Source of the DNA: Cellulomonas sp. Root485
GTDB lineage: Bacteria; Actinomycetota; Actinomycetes; Actinomycetales; Cellulomonadaceae
DNA: 64,000 bases
NCBI RefSeq assembly: GCF_001426705.1
Contig: NZ_LMFC01000003.1
Location: 44,994 to 108,993 of the forward strand
Direction of reading: 5' to 3'
Position 1 is the stretch's first letter. Every line of letters starts with the position of its first letter. Below, one piece after another: positions 44,183 through 52,016 of the stretch. Both the position numbers and the translations under genes were made by a program. The notes under the pieces were generated by a model that saw only the letters and a list, made by a program, of their open reading frames with translations, was not told the DNA's origin and ran no database searches.

Positions 44183-45208
44183 CTAGCGGCCCGTGCCGTC
44201 GACGGCGTGCGGGTCGATCGACGCGATCTCGTCGGCCGTCAGCGGCGCGGCGCTCAGGGCCTTGACGTTGTCCTCGAGCTGCGCCACCGAGCTGGCGCCG
44301 ACGAGCGCCGAGGTGATGCGGGCGTCGCGCAGCACCCAGGACAGGGCCAGCTGCGCGAGGGACTGCCCACGACCGGCGGCGATCTCGTTGAGTGCTCGCG
44401 CGCGGGACAGGTAGGTCTCGGACAGGGCGGTCGGCTTGAGGAAGTGGCCGACGGCCGCGCGGGAGTCGGCGGGCACGTCGCCGGACAGGTACCGCCCGGT
44501 GAGCAGACCCTGCGCCAGCGGGGAGAACACGATGGTGCCGATCCCGAGGTCGCCGACCACGTCGAGCAGGCTCTCGGTCTGGCCGTCGGCCACGTTCTCG
44601 ATGTGCCGGTTGAACATCGAGTAGCTGGGCTGGTGGATGAGCAGCGGGGTACCGAGGTCGGCGAGGACCTGCTGCGCGACCCGCGTCTGCGCCGGCGTGT
44701 AGTTGGAGATGCCCGCGTACAAGGCCTTCCCGCTGGTCACGGCGGTGTGCAGGGCACCCATCGTCTCCTCGACCGGCACCGACGGGTCGGGGCGGTGGGA
44801 GTAGAAGATGTCGACGTAGTCCACCCCGATGCGCGTCAGGGACTGGTCCAGCGAGGACAGCAGGTACTTGCGCGAGCCGCCGTCGCCGTACGGGCCGGGC
44901 CACATGTCGTAGCCGGCCTTGGAGGAGATGACGAGCTCGTCGCGGTACGGGCGCAGGTCGCTGCTGAGGATGCGGCCGAAGTTCTCCTCCGCGGAGCCGT
45001 ACGGCGGGCCGTAGTTGTTGGCCAGGTCGATGTGCGTGATGCCGAGGTCGAACGCGCGGCGCAGGACGGCACGCTGGGTGTCCAGGGGCGTCGTGTCACC
45101 GAAGTTGTGCCAGAGGCCCAGCGACAGGGCCGGCAGGTCGAGCCCGCTGCGGCCGGTCCGGCGGTAGGTCATCGAGTCGTAGCGGGCGTCGTCGGCAGCG
45201 AAGGGCAT
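44183..45208 (-). CDS. Aldo/keto reductase (YghZ/MgrA type)
   Basis: 341-aa NADPH-dependent reductase. Catalytic tetrad visible: Asp in 'HIDLANNYGPPYGSAEENFG' with its Tyr, Lys in 'ISSKAGYDMWPGPYG', His in 'YSHRPDP'. The 'SSKAGY-x-M-W-x-G-P-Y' block is specific to the L-glyceraldehyde-3-phosphate reductase (YghZ) group. ATG 45208 has TAGCGT (45220-45215) six bases before it and no ribosome site, so probably leaderless. Divergent from trmL across only 28 bp. Confidence 0.94.
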   Translation of the reverse strand: MPFAADDARYDSMTYRRTGRSGLDLPALSLGLWHNFGDTTPLDTQRAVLRRAFDLGITHIDLANNYGPPYGSAEENFGRILSSDLRPYRDELVISSKAGYDMWPGPYGDGGSRKYLLSSLDQSLTRIGVDYVDIFYSHRPDPSVPVEETMGALHTAVTSGKALYAGISNYTPAQTRVAQQVLADLGTPLLIHQPSYSMFNRHIENVADGQTESLLDVVGDLGIGTIVFSPLAQGLLTGRYLSGDVPADSRAAVGHFLKPTALSETYLSRARALNEIAAGRGQSLAQLALSWVLRDARITSALVGASSVAQLEDNVKALSAAPLTADEIASIDPHAVDGTGR

Positions 45209-45236
45209 GAGACAACGCTATCCGTAGGATCGCCCC
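45209..45236. promoter_or_regulatory. Back-to-back leaderless promoters in a 28-bp divergent gap
   Basis: ACGCTA at 45215-45220 reads TAGCGT on the minus strand, six bases before the reductase ATG; TAGGAT at 45225-45230 lies six bases before the trmL GTG. Each promoter's upstream part must fall inside the other gene. Confidence 0.6.
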
Positions 45237-45698
45237 GTGCTGCACGTCGCGTTCTTCGAGCCCCGCATCCCCGGCAACACCGGCAGCGCCATCCGGCTGG
45301 CAGCCGGCACCGGCTCGACGCTGCACCTGGTGGAGCCGCTCGGGTTCGACCTGTCGGAGGCCAAGCTGCGGCGCGCCGGGCTGGACTACCACGACCTCGC
45401 GCACGTGGTGGTGCACAAGAACCTCGAGGCCCTGCTGGCCGAGGTGCCGGGACGCGTGTACGCCTTCACCACCCACGCGACGCAGCACCACACCGACCTC
45501 GCGTACCGCGCGGACGACGTGCTCCTGTTCGGGCCGGAGCCGACGGGGCTGCCCGCCGACGTCCTGGAGCACCCCCGGATCACCGGCCAGGTGCGCATCC
45601 CGATGCTCCCGGGCCGGCGGTCCATGAACCTGTCGAACGCCGCAGCTGTCGCCACGTACGAGGCGTGGCGACAGCTGGGCTTCGAGGGCGGCGTCTAG
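45237..45698 (+). CDS. trmL: tRNA (cytidine/uridine-34 2'-O) methyltransferase TrmL
   Basis: 153 aa, the usual TrmL length, a minimal SPOUT enzyme methylating the wobble ribose of tRNA-Leu species. Motif 1 'IPGNTGSAIRLAAGTGSTLHLVEPLGF', motif 2 'LLFGPEPTGLP', motif 3 'RIPMLPGRRSMNLSNAAAVATYEAWRQLGF' form the knotted SAM site. GTG start with TAGGAT six bases upstream, so a leaderless message is likely. It ends nine bases from the converging GH64 gene. Confidence 0.95.
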   Translation: MLHVAFFEPRIPGNTGSAIRLAAGTGSTLHLVEPLGFDLSEAKLRRAGLDYHDLAHVVVHKNLEALLAEVPGRVYAFTTHATQHHTDLAYRADDVLLFGPEPTGLPADVLEHPRITGQVRIPMLPGRRSMNLSNAAAVATYEAWRQLGFEGGV

Positions 45699-45707
45699 CT
45701 GGTCGTC

Positions 45708-47306
45708 CTAACCCAGCTTCCACTTCTGGGCGTTGGCGCCGTTGCAGTCCCAGATCTGGACCTGCGTGCCGGGCGTCGTGGAGTGCCCGGGGTTGTCCAG
45801 GCACCGGTTCGACGCGGGGTTGTAGTAGCCGCCGTTCTGCGGGATCCAGACCTGCGCGCCGGTGCCGTTGCAGTCGTAGAGCTGGACCTTGGTGCCGTTG
45901 GCGGTGCCGCCGCCGGTGATGTCGAGGCACTTGCCCTGGACGCGCAGCGTGGTGCCGGCCTGCACGAAGGTCCACTTCTGGGCGACCGTGCCGTTGCAGC
46001 CCCAGATCTGGATCTTGTTGCCGTTGGCGGTGTTCTGCGCGCTGTTGTCCAGGCACATGCCGTTGGCGTTCACCAGCGCGCTGCCGCTACCGGTGGGTGG
46101 CGGGTTCGTCGTGCCACCTCCGGTGAACGGCTGGATGATCAGCCCGGCCGCGGACGGGGAGCCGTCGTGCACCAGCGACTCGAAGTTGCCGACGTCGTCG
46201 AACGCGAACGCGTACGCCTTCCCGTCGGCCATGTTCGCGTGGATGACCCGCGCGTACTGGTTGGTCGGGTTGCTCTTGTAGAACGCCGACGCGTCCGTGC
46301 TCGGCTGGGTGTCGACCGTGCCGAGGGTGCCGCGGTTGAGGGCGGCGCACAGGGTGCGGGCGATGGGGCCGACGACGAGGTCGTTCGGGGCGTGCAGCGC
46401 ACCGTCGCAACCCCACACGTCCGCGCTGCTGGGCCGGCTGAACGACGCCACCTGCCCGCCGGAGCTGTTGGTGAACGTCATCGTGGTGCCCGAGGTGCGG
46501 CCGAAGTACTTGAGGTTGGGCTGGTCGCCGAACGGCACGACCGTGAGCGTCTTGCCGGTGTACGCGTTCCACGCCGACGCGATGTACGGGTCGAGGTAGG
46601 TCGCGCTCATCAGACCCGCACCCGCCGCCTTGCCGGGGGCGAGCACCCGCAGGACCGTGCCGTCGGAACGCTTCACGACGGTGTTCGCCCAGCCGGACTG
46701 GGCGGCGATCTGGTTGATCGTGCTGTCGCGGCCGTTGGCGACAAGGTCGCCGGACCGCCGGGTGCCCTGCGCACCGGTCACCGTGACGGTGTGCGGCACG
46801 GCGAACATGTCGACCTGCGAGCTGTTCAGCCACAGGCCGGCGTCGTTGTACGTGAACTCGCTCCAGTCGAACAGGATCTGGTGGTTGGCGTCCCCGCTCG
46901 CCCACGGAGCCGGCTGGACGAGCCCGTCGGGCGTGAGGAAGAACTTCAGCTTCTCCCCGAGCGAGAAGTACACCCGGCCGGACAGTCCGCGCGGCACCTG
47001 GATGGTGGTGCTGCCGCCGTTGCCCGGTCCGGCGATGGCCACGTCGGGCGCCGCCGACGGCGGGTTCGAACCCGCCGGCCACGCGGTGAACGTGCCGCCC
47101 GCGTTGACGTAGCCGAGCCGGCCGGTGCTCAGGTTGGTGCCGAGCACGTACACGTAGACCGCCTCACCGCGGCCGCTCGAGTTGGTGATGGTCAGCGGCA
47201 GCCGGTCGGGGCCGACCGCCTGCGCTCCTGCGGCCGCAGCCACCATCGTCGTCACGGCGACCGCGAGCGCGCTGAGCGCACCGATCACCCGTCTGCTGGT
47301 CGTCAT
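45708..47306 (-). CDS. Secreted GH64 endo-beta-1,3-glucanase with CBM13
   Basis: 532 aa. Signal peptide of ~30 residues (basic start, then 'VIGALSALAVAVTTMVAAAAGAQA'). GH64 laminaripentaose-type domain ~35-395 ('LPLTITNSSGRGEAVYVYVLG…GRLGYVNAGGTF', 'VDMFAVPHTVTV'), Gly/Pro/Thr linker ~396-410, and a ricin-type beta-trefoil CBM13 ~411-532 with three Q-x-W repeats (QKW, QVW, QKW). It attacks beta-1,3-glucan such as fungal wall or callose outside the cell. GAAGGAG precedes the ATG. A long palindrome lies 38 bases before the start. Confidence 0.95.
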   Translation of the reverse strand: MTTSRRVIGALSALAVAVTTMVAAAAGAQAVGPDRLPLTITNSSGRGEAVYVYVLGTNLSTGRLGYVNAGGTFTAWPAGSNPPSAAPDVAIAGPGNGGSTTIQVPRGLSGRVYFSLGEKLKFFLTPDGLVQPAPWASGDANHQILFDWSEFTYNDAGLWLNSSQVDMFAVPHTVTVTGAQGTRRSGDLVANGRDSTINQIAAQSGWANTVVKRSDGTVLRVLAPGKAAGAGLMSATYLDPYIASAWNAYTGKTLTVVPFGDQPNLKYFGRTSGTTMTFTNSSGGQVASFSRPSSADVWGCDGALHAPNDLVVGPIARTLCAALNRGTLGTVDTQPSTDASAFYKSNPTNQYARVIHANMADGKAYAFAFDDVGNFESLVHDGSPSAAGLIIQPFTGGGTTNPPPTGSGSALVNANGMCLDNSAQNTANGNKIQIWGCNGTVAQKWTFVQAGTTLRVQGKCLDITGGGTANGTKVQLYDCNGTGAQVWIPQNGGYYNPASNRCLDNPGHSTTPGTQVQIWDCNGANAQKWKLG

Positions 47307-47344
47307 TGACCCGCTCCTTCATCCTGTGCCGGCTTGCCCCACCC

Positions 47345-47364
47345 GTGTTGACACGTATCAACAC
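47345..47364. promoter_or_regulatory. 20-bp near-perfect palindrome upstream of GH64
   Basis: GTGTTGACACGTATCAACAC is palindromic but for one base pair. It lies 38 bases before the GH64 start, on the side where a promoter is expected, and 89 bases before the divergent gamma-glutamyltransferase-like gene. Most likely a dimeric repressor's operator; no regulator gene is adjacent, so the binder is encoded elsewhere. Confidence 0.7.
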
Positions 47365-47453
47365 CAGTCGCAGGACCCTATGACTTCCGTGGACGGAAGC
47401 GCAACAGCGTCAGCAGGAACGCGCCTGCCGGTGCCGTGGGGCAAGATCGCAAG

Positions 47454-49220
47454 GTGTTCACCACCCGCCCCGAGCTCGTCGGAACCTTCGGCATGGTCGC
47501 CTCCACGCACTGGCTCGCGTCGTCGGTCGGGATGCGGATGCTGGAGGCGGGCGGGAACGCGTTCGACGCCGCGGTGGCCGCCGGCTTCACGCTGAGCGTC
47601 GTCGAACCGCACCTGAACGGCCCCGGCGGCGACGCCCCGATCATCGGCCACCGCGCCGCCGACGGGCACACGTTCGTCATCTGCGGGCAGGGCACCGCGC
47701 CCGCCGCCGCGACCATCGACGCCTACCGTGACCTGGGCCTGGACCTCGTCCCCGGCACCGGGCACCTCGCCGCCGTGGTCCCCGGGGCGTTCGGCGCCTG
47801 GCTCGACCTGCTCGCCCGGTACGGCACCCTCCCCCTCGCCGACGTGCTCGGCCCGGCCATCGGCTACGCGCGCGACGGCTACCCGCTGGTCCGGGCCGCC
47901 TCCCGCACGATCGCGACCGTCGCCCAGCACCTCACCGAGCACTGGCCCACGTCTGCCGCCGTCTACCTCCCGCACGGCGAGGTCCCCGCGGCGGGCGGCC
48001 GGTTCAGCAACCCCGCGCTGGCCGACACCTTCGAGCGGCTCCTGGTCGGCAGCGGCTCCCGGGAGGCGCAGATCGAGGCGGCCCGGCACGCGTTCTACGA
48101 GGGCTTCGTCGCCGAGGCCGTCGACGCGTTCCAGTCGGGCGTCGCCGTGCAGGACTCGTCGGGCCGGCGCCACACCGGTCTGCTGCGGGCCTCCGACCTG
48201 GCCGGCTGGCGGGCGACCGAGGAGCCGACGACGTCGCTGCGGTTCGCCGGCCGGACCGTGCACAAGACCGCCGCCTGGGGTCAAGGACCCGTGCTCCTGC
48301 AACAGCTCGCGATGCTGGACGCCCTGGGCGTCGGGGACCTCGTGCGCACCAACGACACCGTCGAGCTCGTGCACACCGTGGTCGAGGTGGCCAAGCTCGC
48401 GTTCGCCGACCGTGAGGCCTGGTACGGCGACGTGGACGACGTCCCGCTCGACACCTTGCTCTCCGGCGCGTACGCCGCCGAGCGCGCGCGGCTCGTCGGC
48501 GCCGACGCCTCCGAGGGACTCCTGCCGGGCTCCCCCGACGGGCGCGTCCCCCGCGTCGCCGCGACCCTGTGGGCGGCTCGCGCACCGTCCGCGCCCGGCG
48601 TCGGCGAACCGACCGTCTCGCCGCTCGGCCTGAGTCCCGGCGACACCTGCCACGTGGACGTCGTCGACCGGTGGGGCAACCGCGTGTCGGCGACGCCGTC
48701 GGGCGGTTGGCTGCAGTCGAGCCCGGTCGTCCCGGGCCTCGGGTTCGCGCTGCCGACCCGCGCACAGATGTTCTGGCTCGAGCCGGGGCTGCCGGGCAGC
48801 CTGGTCCCCGGCAAGCGCCCTCGGACCACGTTGAGTCCCGCGCTGCTGCTCGACGACGATGGTGCGGGCGTCGCGTTCGGCACTCCCGGCGGCGACCAGC
48901 AGGACCAGTGGCCCGTGCCGTTCCTGCTGCGTCACCTCGTCGGCGGCGCCGGCCTGCAGGCGTCGATCGACGCGCCGGCGTGGCACTCCACGCACGTACC
49001 CGGCTCGTTCTACCCGCGCACCCACACGCCGCGCGGGCTCGTCGCCGAGTCCCGGCTCGGAGCGGACGTGCTCGACGCGCTCGCCGACCGCGGGCACCAG
49101 GTGGAGACCGTCGGACCGTGGGAGCTCGGACGGCTCAGCGCAGCCGGGGTGCGGTCGGACGGGCTGCTCGTCGCGGCGGCGAACCCGCGAGGCATGCAGG
49201 GCTACGCCGTCGGCAGGTGA
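47454..49220 (+). CDS. Gamma-glutamyltransferase-family protein (Ntn hydrolase)
   Basis: 588 aa, no signal peptide. Opening 'TTRPELVGTFGMVASTHWLASSVGMRMLEAGGNAFDAAVAAGFTLSVVEPHLNGPGGD' is the large-subunit signature. The autocleavage and catalytic Thr is probably that of 'GDTCHVDVVDRWGN' near residue 400; 'PGKRPRTTLSPALLL' and 'FGTPGGDQQDQW' are small-subunit motifs. The usual T-T-H-x-S core reads D-T-C-H-V, and a cytosolic acylase-like role is possible rather than glutathione cleavage. GTG 47454 chosen; GTG 47436 is in frame. Confidence 0.88.
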   Translation: MFTTRPELVGTFGMVASTHWLASSVGMRMLEAGGNAFDAAVAAGFTLSVVEPHLNGPGGDAPIIGHRAADGHTFVICGQGTAPAAATIDAYRDLGLDLVPGTGHLAAVVPGAFGAWLDLLARYGTLPLADVLGPAIGYARDGYPLVRAASRTIATVAQHLTEHWPTSAAVYLPHGEVPAAGGRFSNPALADTFERLLVGSGSREAQIEAARHAFYEGFVAEAVDAFQSGVAVQDSSGRRHTGLLRASDLAGWRATEEPTTSLRFAGRTVHKTAAWGQGPVLLQQLAMLDALGVGDLVRTNDTVELVHTVVEVAKLAFADREAWYGDVDDVPLDTLLSGAYAAERARLVGADASEGLLPGSPDGRVPRVAATLWAARAPSAPGVGEPTVSPLGLSPGDTCHVDVVDRWGNRVSATPSGGWLQSSPVVPGLGFALPTRAQMFWLEPGLPGSLVPGKRPRTTLSPALLLDDDGAGVAFGTPGGDQQDQWPVPFLLRHLVGGAGLQASIDAPAWHSTHVPGSFYPRTHTPRGLVAESRLGADVLDALADRGHQVETVGPWELGRLSAAGVRSDGLLVAAANPRGMQGYAVGR

Positions 49221-49243
49221 GGCAAGTCCTCCGATGACTTGCC
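49221..49243 (+). terminator. Hairpin after the gamma-glutamyltransferase-like gene
   Basis: GGCAAGTC (49221-49228) and GACTTGCC (49236-49243) form a perfect 8-bp stem with a 7-base loop immediately after the stop codon. No T run follows. It separates this gene from the amidohydrolase, which has its own -10 box. Confidence 0.6.
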
Positions 49244-49304
49244 GAGTCGATGAGGGTTCGATGAGGGAACCCGTACTGACGGAGCGCAGACATCGGACCA
49301 CTGT

Positions 49305-49317
49305 TAGCGTCCGGTCC
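49305..49317 (+). promoter_or_regulatory. Leaderless-type -10 before the amidohydrolase
   Basis: TAGCGT (49305-49310), seven bases before the ATG at 49318, no ribosome site. Confidence 0.5.
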
Positions 49318-50187
49318 ATGCCCAATGTCGTGGATGCCCACCTCCAGGTGTGGAACCCGGACACCGTGCACTATCCCTGGATGACCGCGGAGAACGCGGG
49401 GGTGCACCACACGTACCGGGTCCCGGACATCGAGGACCAGCTGGCCGACGAGGACGTCGCCTGGGTGGTCCTCGTGCAGGCCGCCGACAACCGCGCGGAC
49501 TCCGAGCTCATGCTCTTCCAGGCCCTCTCGTCCCCCCGGGTCGCCGGGGTCGTGGCATGGGTCCCCCTCGATGCCCCCGACGACGCCGCGACGCAGCTCG
49601 ACAAGTGGCGCCGGGAGCCGATCGTCGGCATCGGCCACCGGGGACACGACGGCAGGGATCCCGACTGGCTCCTCGACGCCGCCGTCGACGACAGCCTGAC
49701 CCTCCTGACCGAGCGACGTCTGACCCTGGACCTCACGGCACACACGCCGACGGCGCTGGCCCACGTCGCGACCCTCGCCGAGAACCACCCCAAACTCACC
49801 GTCGTCCTGGACCACCTCGGCGCTCCCCCGCTCGCCGCGCTGCGCGCCGGTGACCGGGACCACTGGACGCGCTGGTCCGCCCTGCTCGGGGCCGTCGCGC
49901 AGCTGCCGAACGTCGTCGCCAAGCTCTCGGGGCTGAACACCGCGGCCGGCGCCGGCTGGAACCCGGACCACCTGCGGCCCGCCGTCGACCGCGCGCTGGA
50001 GGTGTTCGGCCCCGACCGCCTCATGCTCGGCAGCGACTGGCCGTACGCGCTCCTGGAGGGCGACTCGTACGCCCACGTCTGGCACGGTCTGCGCTCGACC
50101 GTGGATCAGCTGAGCGACGACGACCGCGCAGCGGTGCTCGGCGGCACGGCCACCGAGGTGTACGGGCTCCCGTTCGACTCCTTCTGA
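49318..50187 (+). CDS. Amidohydrolase of the L-fuconolactonase/COG3618 group
   Basis: 289-aa TIM-barrel amidohydrolase-2. 'VVDAHLQVWNPDTVHYPWM' is the N-terminal strand, where most members have H-x-H and this one has H-L-Q; 'VVLDHLGAPP' and 'LMLGSDWPYALLEG' provide the later His and Asp. Relatives open sugar lactones (fucono-, rhamnono-, galactaro-lactones) or 2-pyrone-4,6-dicarboxylate. Lying beside a FadR-type regulator and the hexuronate genes, an aldono- or uronolactonase is the inferred role. ATG with TAGCGT seven bases upstream suggests a leaderless message. Confidence 0.85.
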   Translation: MPNVVDAHLQVWNPDTVHYPWMTAENAGVHHTYRVPDIEDQLADEDVAWVVLVQAADNRADSELMLFQALSSPRVAGVVAWVPLDAPDDAATQLDKWRREPIVGIGHRGHDGRDPDWLLDAAVDDSLTLLTERRLTLDLTAHTPTALAHVATLAENHPKLTVVLDHLGAPPLAALRAGDRDHWTRWSALLGAVAQLPNVVAKLSGLNTAAGAGWNPDHLRPAVDRALEVFGPDRLMLGSDWPYALLEGDSYAHVWHGLRSTVDQLSDDDRAAVLGGTATEVYGLPFDSF

Positions 50188-50199
50188 CCGCGCGACCGC

Positions 50200-50211
50200 T
50201 AGGTTCGCTCC
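50200..50211 (+). promoter_or_regulatory. Leaderless-type -10 before the FadR-type regulator
   Basis: TAGGTT (50200-50205), six bases before the GTG at 50212, no ribosome site. It implies the regulator can be made independently of the amidohydrolase. Confidence 0.5.
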
Positions 50212-50907
50212 GTGTCACGTTCCGATGATGTGGTCGACGGCGTCAAGCAGATGATCCTCGACGGGCAGCTGGAGGCAGGGCAGCGGCTGCCTGCCGAGAA
50301 GGAGCTCGCCCTCACCCTCGGCGTCTCCCGCGGCTCGCTGCGCGAGGGCGTCCACGCGCTCGGGACGCTCGGCATCCTCGAGTCGCGGCACGGTGACGGC
50401 ACCTATGTGACCACCCTCGACCCCGCGCTCCTGCTCGCTCCCGTCGGCTTCGTCGCCGAGCTCCAGGACGACGCGTCGGCCTTCCACACGGTCCGGCGCC
50501 TGCTGGAGACGGAGGCCGCGGGGCTCGCGGCCCTGCACATCGACGACGCCTCGCTCGCCCGCCTGCGCGTCGCGCTCGACGAGACGGCGCGAGCACTGGT
50601 CGAGGTCCCGCTCGACCACGACCGCCTCGTCGACGCCGACCTGGACTTCCACGAGGAGGTCGCCCGCGCGTCCGGCAACCCCGTCCTCGCGGCGCTCGTC
50701 GTGGGCCTCGCCGGGCGGGCGTCCCGGACCCGGCTGTGGCGCGGGCTCTGCGACGAGGGCGCGGAGGACCGGGCGTTCGTCGAGCACGAGGCGATCCTCG
50801 CGGCCGTCGCCGCGCGGGACCCCGACCGGGCGCGCCTGAGGATGGCGACCCACCTGCTCGGGCTGGAGGACTCGGCGACGGGCGTCTGGGCGCCCGCGAA
50901 CGCCTAG
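50212..50907 (+). CDS. GntR-family regulator, FadR/FCD subfamily
   Basis: 231 aa. Winged helix 'VVDGVKQMILDGQLEAGQRLPAEKELALTLGVSRGSLREGVHALGTLGILESRHGDGTYV' (residues ~6-66), then the helical FCD sensor with metal site residues in 'DADLDFHEEVARASGNP' (Asp, His), 'FVEHEAIL' (His) and 'RMATHLLG' (His). FCD regulators commonly bind sugar acids. It follows the amidohydrolase by 24 bases and converges on a LacI gene with overlapping stops. GTG with TAGGTT six bases before it and no ribosome site, so likely leaderless. Confidence 0.93.
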   Translation: MSRSDDVVDGVKQMILDGQLEAGQRLPAEKELALTLGVSRGSLREGVHALGTLGILESRHGDGTYVTTLDPALLLAPVGFVAELQDDASAFHTVRRLLETEAAGLAALHIDDASLARLRVALDETARALVEVPLDHDRLVDADLDFHEEVARASGNPVLAALVVGLAGRASRTRLWRGLCDEGAEDRAFVEHEAILAAVAARDPDRARLRMATHLLGLEDSATGVWAPANA

Positions 50908-51926
50908 ATCCCCGGCGTCGAGTCCCGCAGCACCACCTGCGTCGGCACGTGCGTCAGCCGGGGCTCGTCGGACGCGTCCGCGAGCGCGAGCTCGGTCGCG
51001 GCGATCCCGATGTCGACCAGTGGGATCCGCACGGTCGTGAGCGCGGGGACCACGTCGCGCAGGGTCGAGATGTCGTCGAACCCCGCGAGCGCCACGTCCT
51101 GCGGCACCCGGATCCCCGCCTCGCGGCCCGCAGCGAGTGCGCCCAGCGCCATGACGTCGTTGACCGCGAACACCAGCTCCGGCAGCTCACCGCCGCGCAG
51201 CAGGGCGCGCATCGCGTCCTCGCCGCCCTCGTGCGTGAACGCGCTCGTGATCACCGCGTCGTCCGGCACCGGGCTGCCCAGCTCGGCGAGCGCCCCGCGG
51301 AAGGCGTCGCGCCGCTCGCACGCCGTCAGGTGGTCGGCGGGACCGGCCAGGATCGCGAACCGGCGGTAGCCGCGACCGTGCAGGGCCTTGGCCAGGTCCC
51401 CGGCGCCCTGCGCGTTGTCGACCACGATGCTGTCGACGCCCAGGATCGGCTGCCCGATGAGCGCGACGGACCCCCCGACCGAGCGGTAGTCCGCCAGGGC
51501 CGCGCGGAGCTCGTCGTTGGTGGCCTCGTCGTCCAGGCGACCACCGGCGATGACGATCGCGCGCGCCCGCTGCCGCTTGAGCAGGTCGACCAGCCCGCTC
51601 TCGCGGCTCGGGTCGTGCTGGGTGCTCGCCAGGGTCACCTGCAGGCCGGCGCGGTCGGCAGCGCGGGCGACCCCTGCGGCGATGGAGGAGAAGTACGGGT
51701 CCGCGATGTCGTGCACCACGAGGCCCAGCGACGTCGTGCGGCCGCGTGCCATCGCCTGAGCGTTCGCGTCCGGGGTGTACCGGAGCCGGGTCGCCGCGGC
51801 GAGCACCCGGTCGCGCAGGTCGGCGCGCACCGTGCGGTTGGCGCTGCCGTTGATCGCCCGGGAGGCGGTGGCGAGGGAGACGCCAGCCTCACGTGCGACG
51901 TCGCTGAGGGTCACGGATGCGGCCAT
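50904..51926 (-). CDS. LacI-family regulator next to UxaA
   Basis: 340 aa. Helix-turn-helix 'VTLSDVAREAGVSLATASRAINGS' (recognition A-T-A-S-R-A), sensor blocks 'LGLVVHDIADPYFSSIAAGV', 'AIVIAGGRLDDE', 'VFAVNDVMALGALAAGREAGIRVPQDVALAGFDD'. Divergent from the UxaA-type dehydratase across 90 bp containing GGAAAGCGGTATCC, its probable operator. ATG 51926 has TACCCT (51939-51934) seven bases upstream and no ribosome site, so probably leaderless. Confidence 0.93.
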   Translation of the reverse strand: MAASVTLSDVAREAGVSLATASRAINGSANRTVRADLRDRVLAAATRLRYTPDANAQAMARGRTTSLGLVVHDIADPYFSSIAAGVARAADRAGLQVTLASTQHDPSRESGLVDLLKRQRARAIVIAGGRLDDEATNDELRAALADYRSVGGSVALIGQPILGVDSIVVDNAQGAGDLAKALHGRGYRRFAILAGPADHLTACERRDAFRGALAELGSPVPDDAVITSAFTHEGGEDAMRALLRGGELPELVFAVNDVMALGALAAGREAGIRVPQDVALAGFDDISTLRDVVPALTTVRIPLVDIGIAATELALADASDEPRLTHVPTQVVLRDSTPGI

Positions 51927-51939
51927 GCTCAGGAGGGTA
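51927..51939 (-). promoter_or_regulatory. Leaderless-type -10 before the LacI gene next to uxaA
   Basis: TACCCT on the minus strand (51939-51934), seven bases before the ATG at 51926, no ribosome site. Confidence 0.5.
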
Positions 51940-51995
51940 GGCGCTTGCCGGAGGTCGGTGGTCCGTTCGGGGGCGGCACGCCGGTGCATTGGTCG

Positions 51996-52009
51996 GGAAA
52001 GCGGTATCC
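51996..52009 (+). promoter_or_regulatory. Operator-like site overlapping the UxaA -10 box
   Basis: GGAAAGCGGTATCC shares the GGAAAGCG left half with sites at 55862 and 60238. Its right end contains TATCCT (52004-52009), a -10 box 7 bases before the GTG. Repressor binding would cover the core promoter. Confidence 0.55.
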
Positions 52010-52016
52010 TGACACC

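Noticed and set aside
44163..44184. Terminator between the CE7 esterase and aldo/keto reductase genes
   Set aside because: AGCCCG/CGGGCT gives a 6-bp stem with an 8-base loop that runs into the reductase stop; not convincing.
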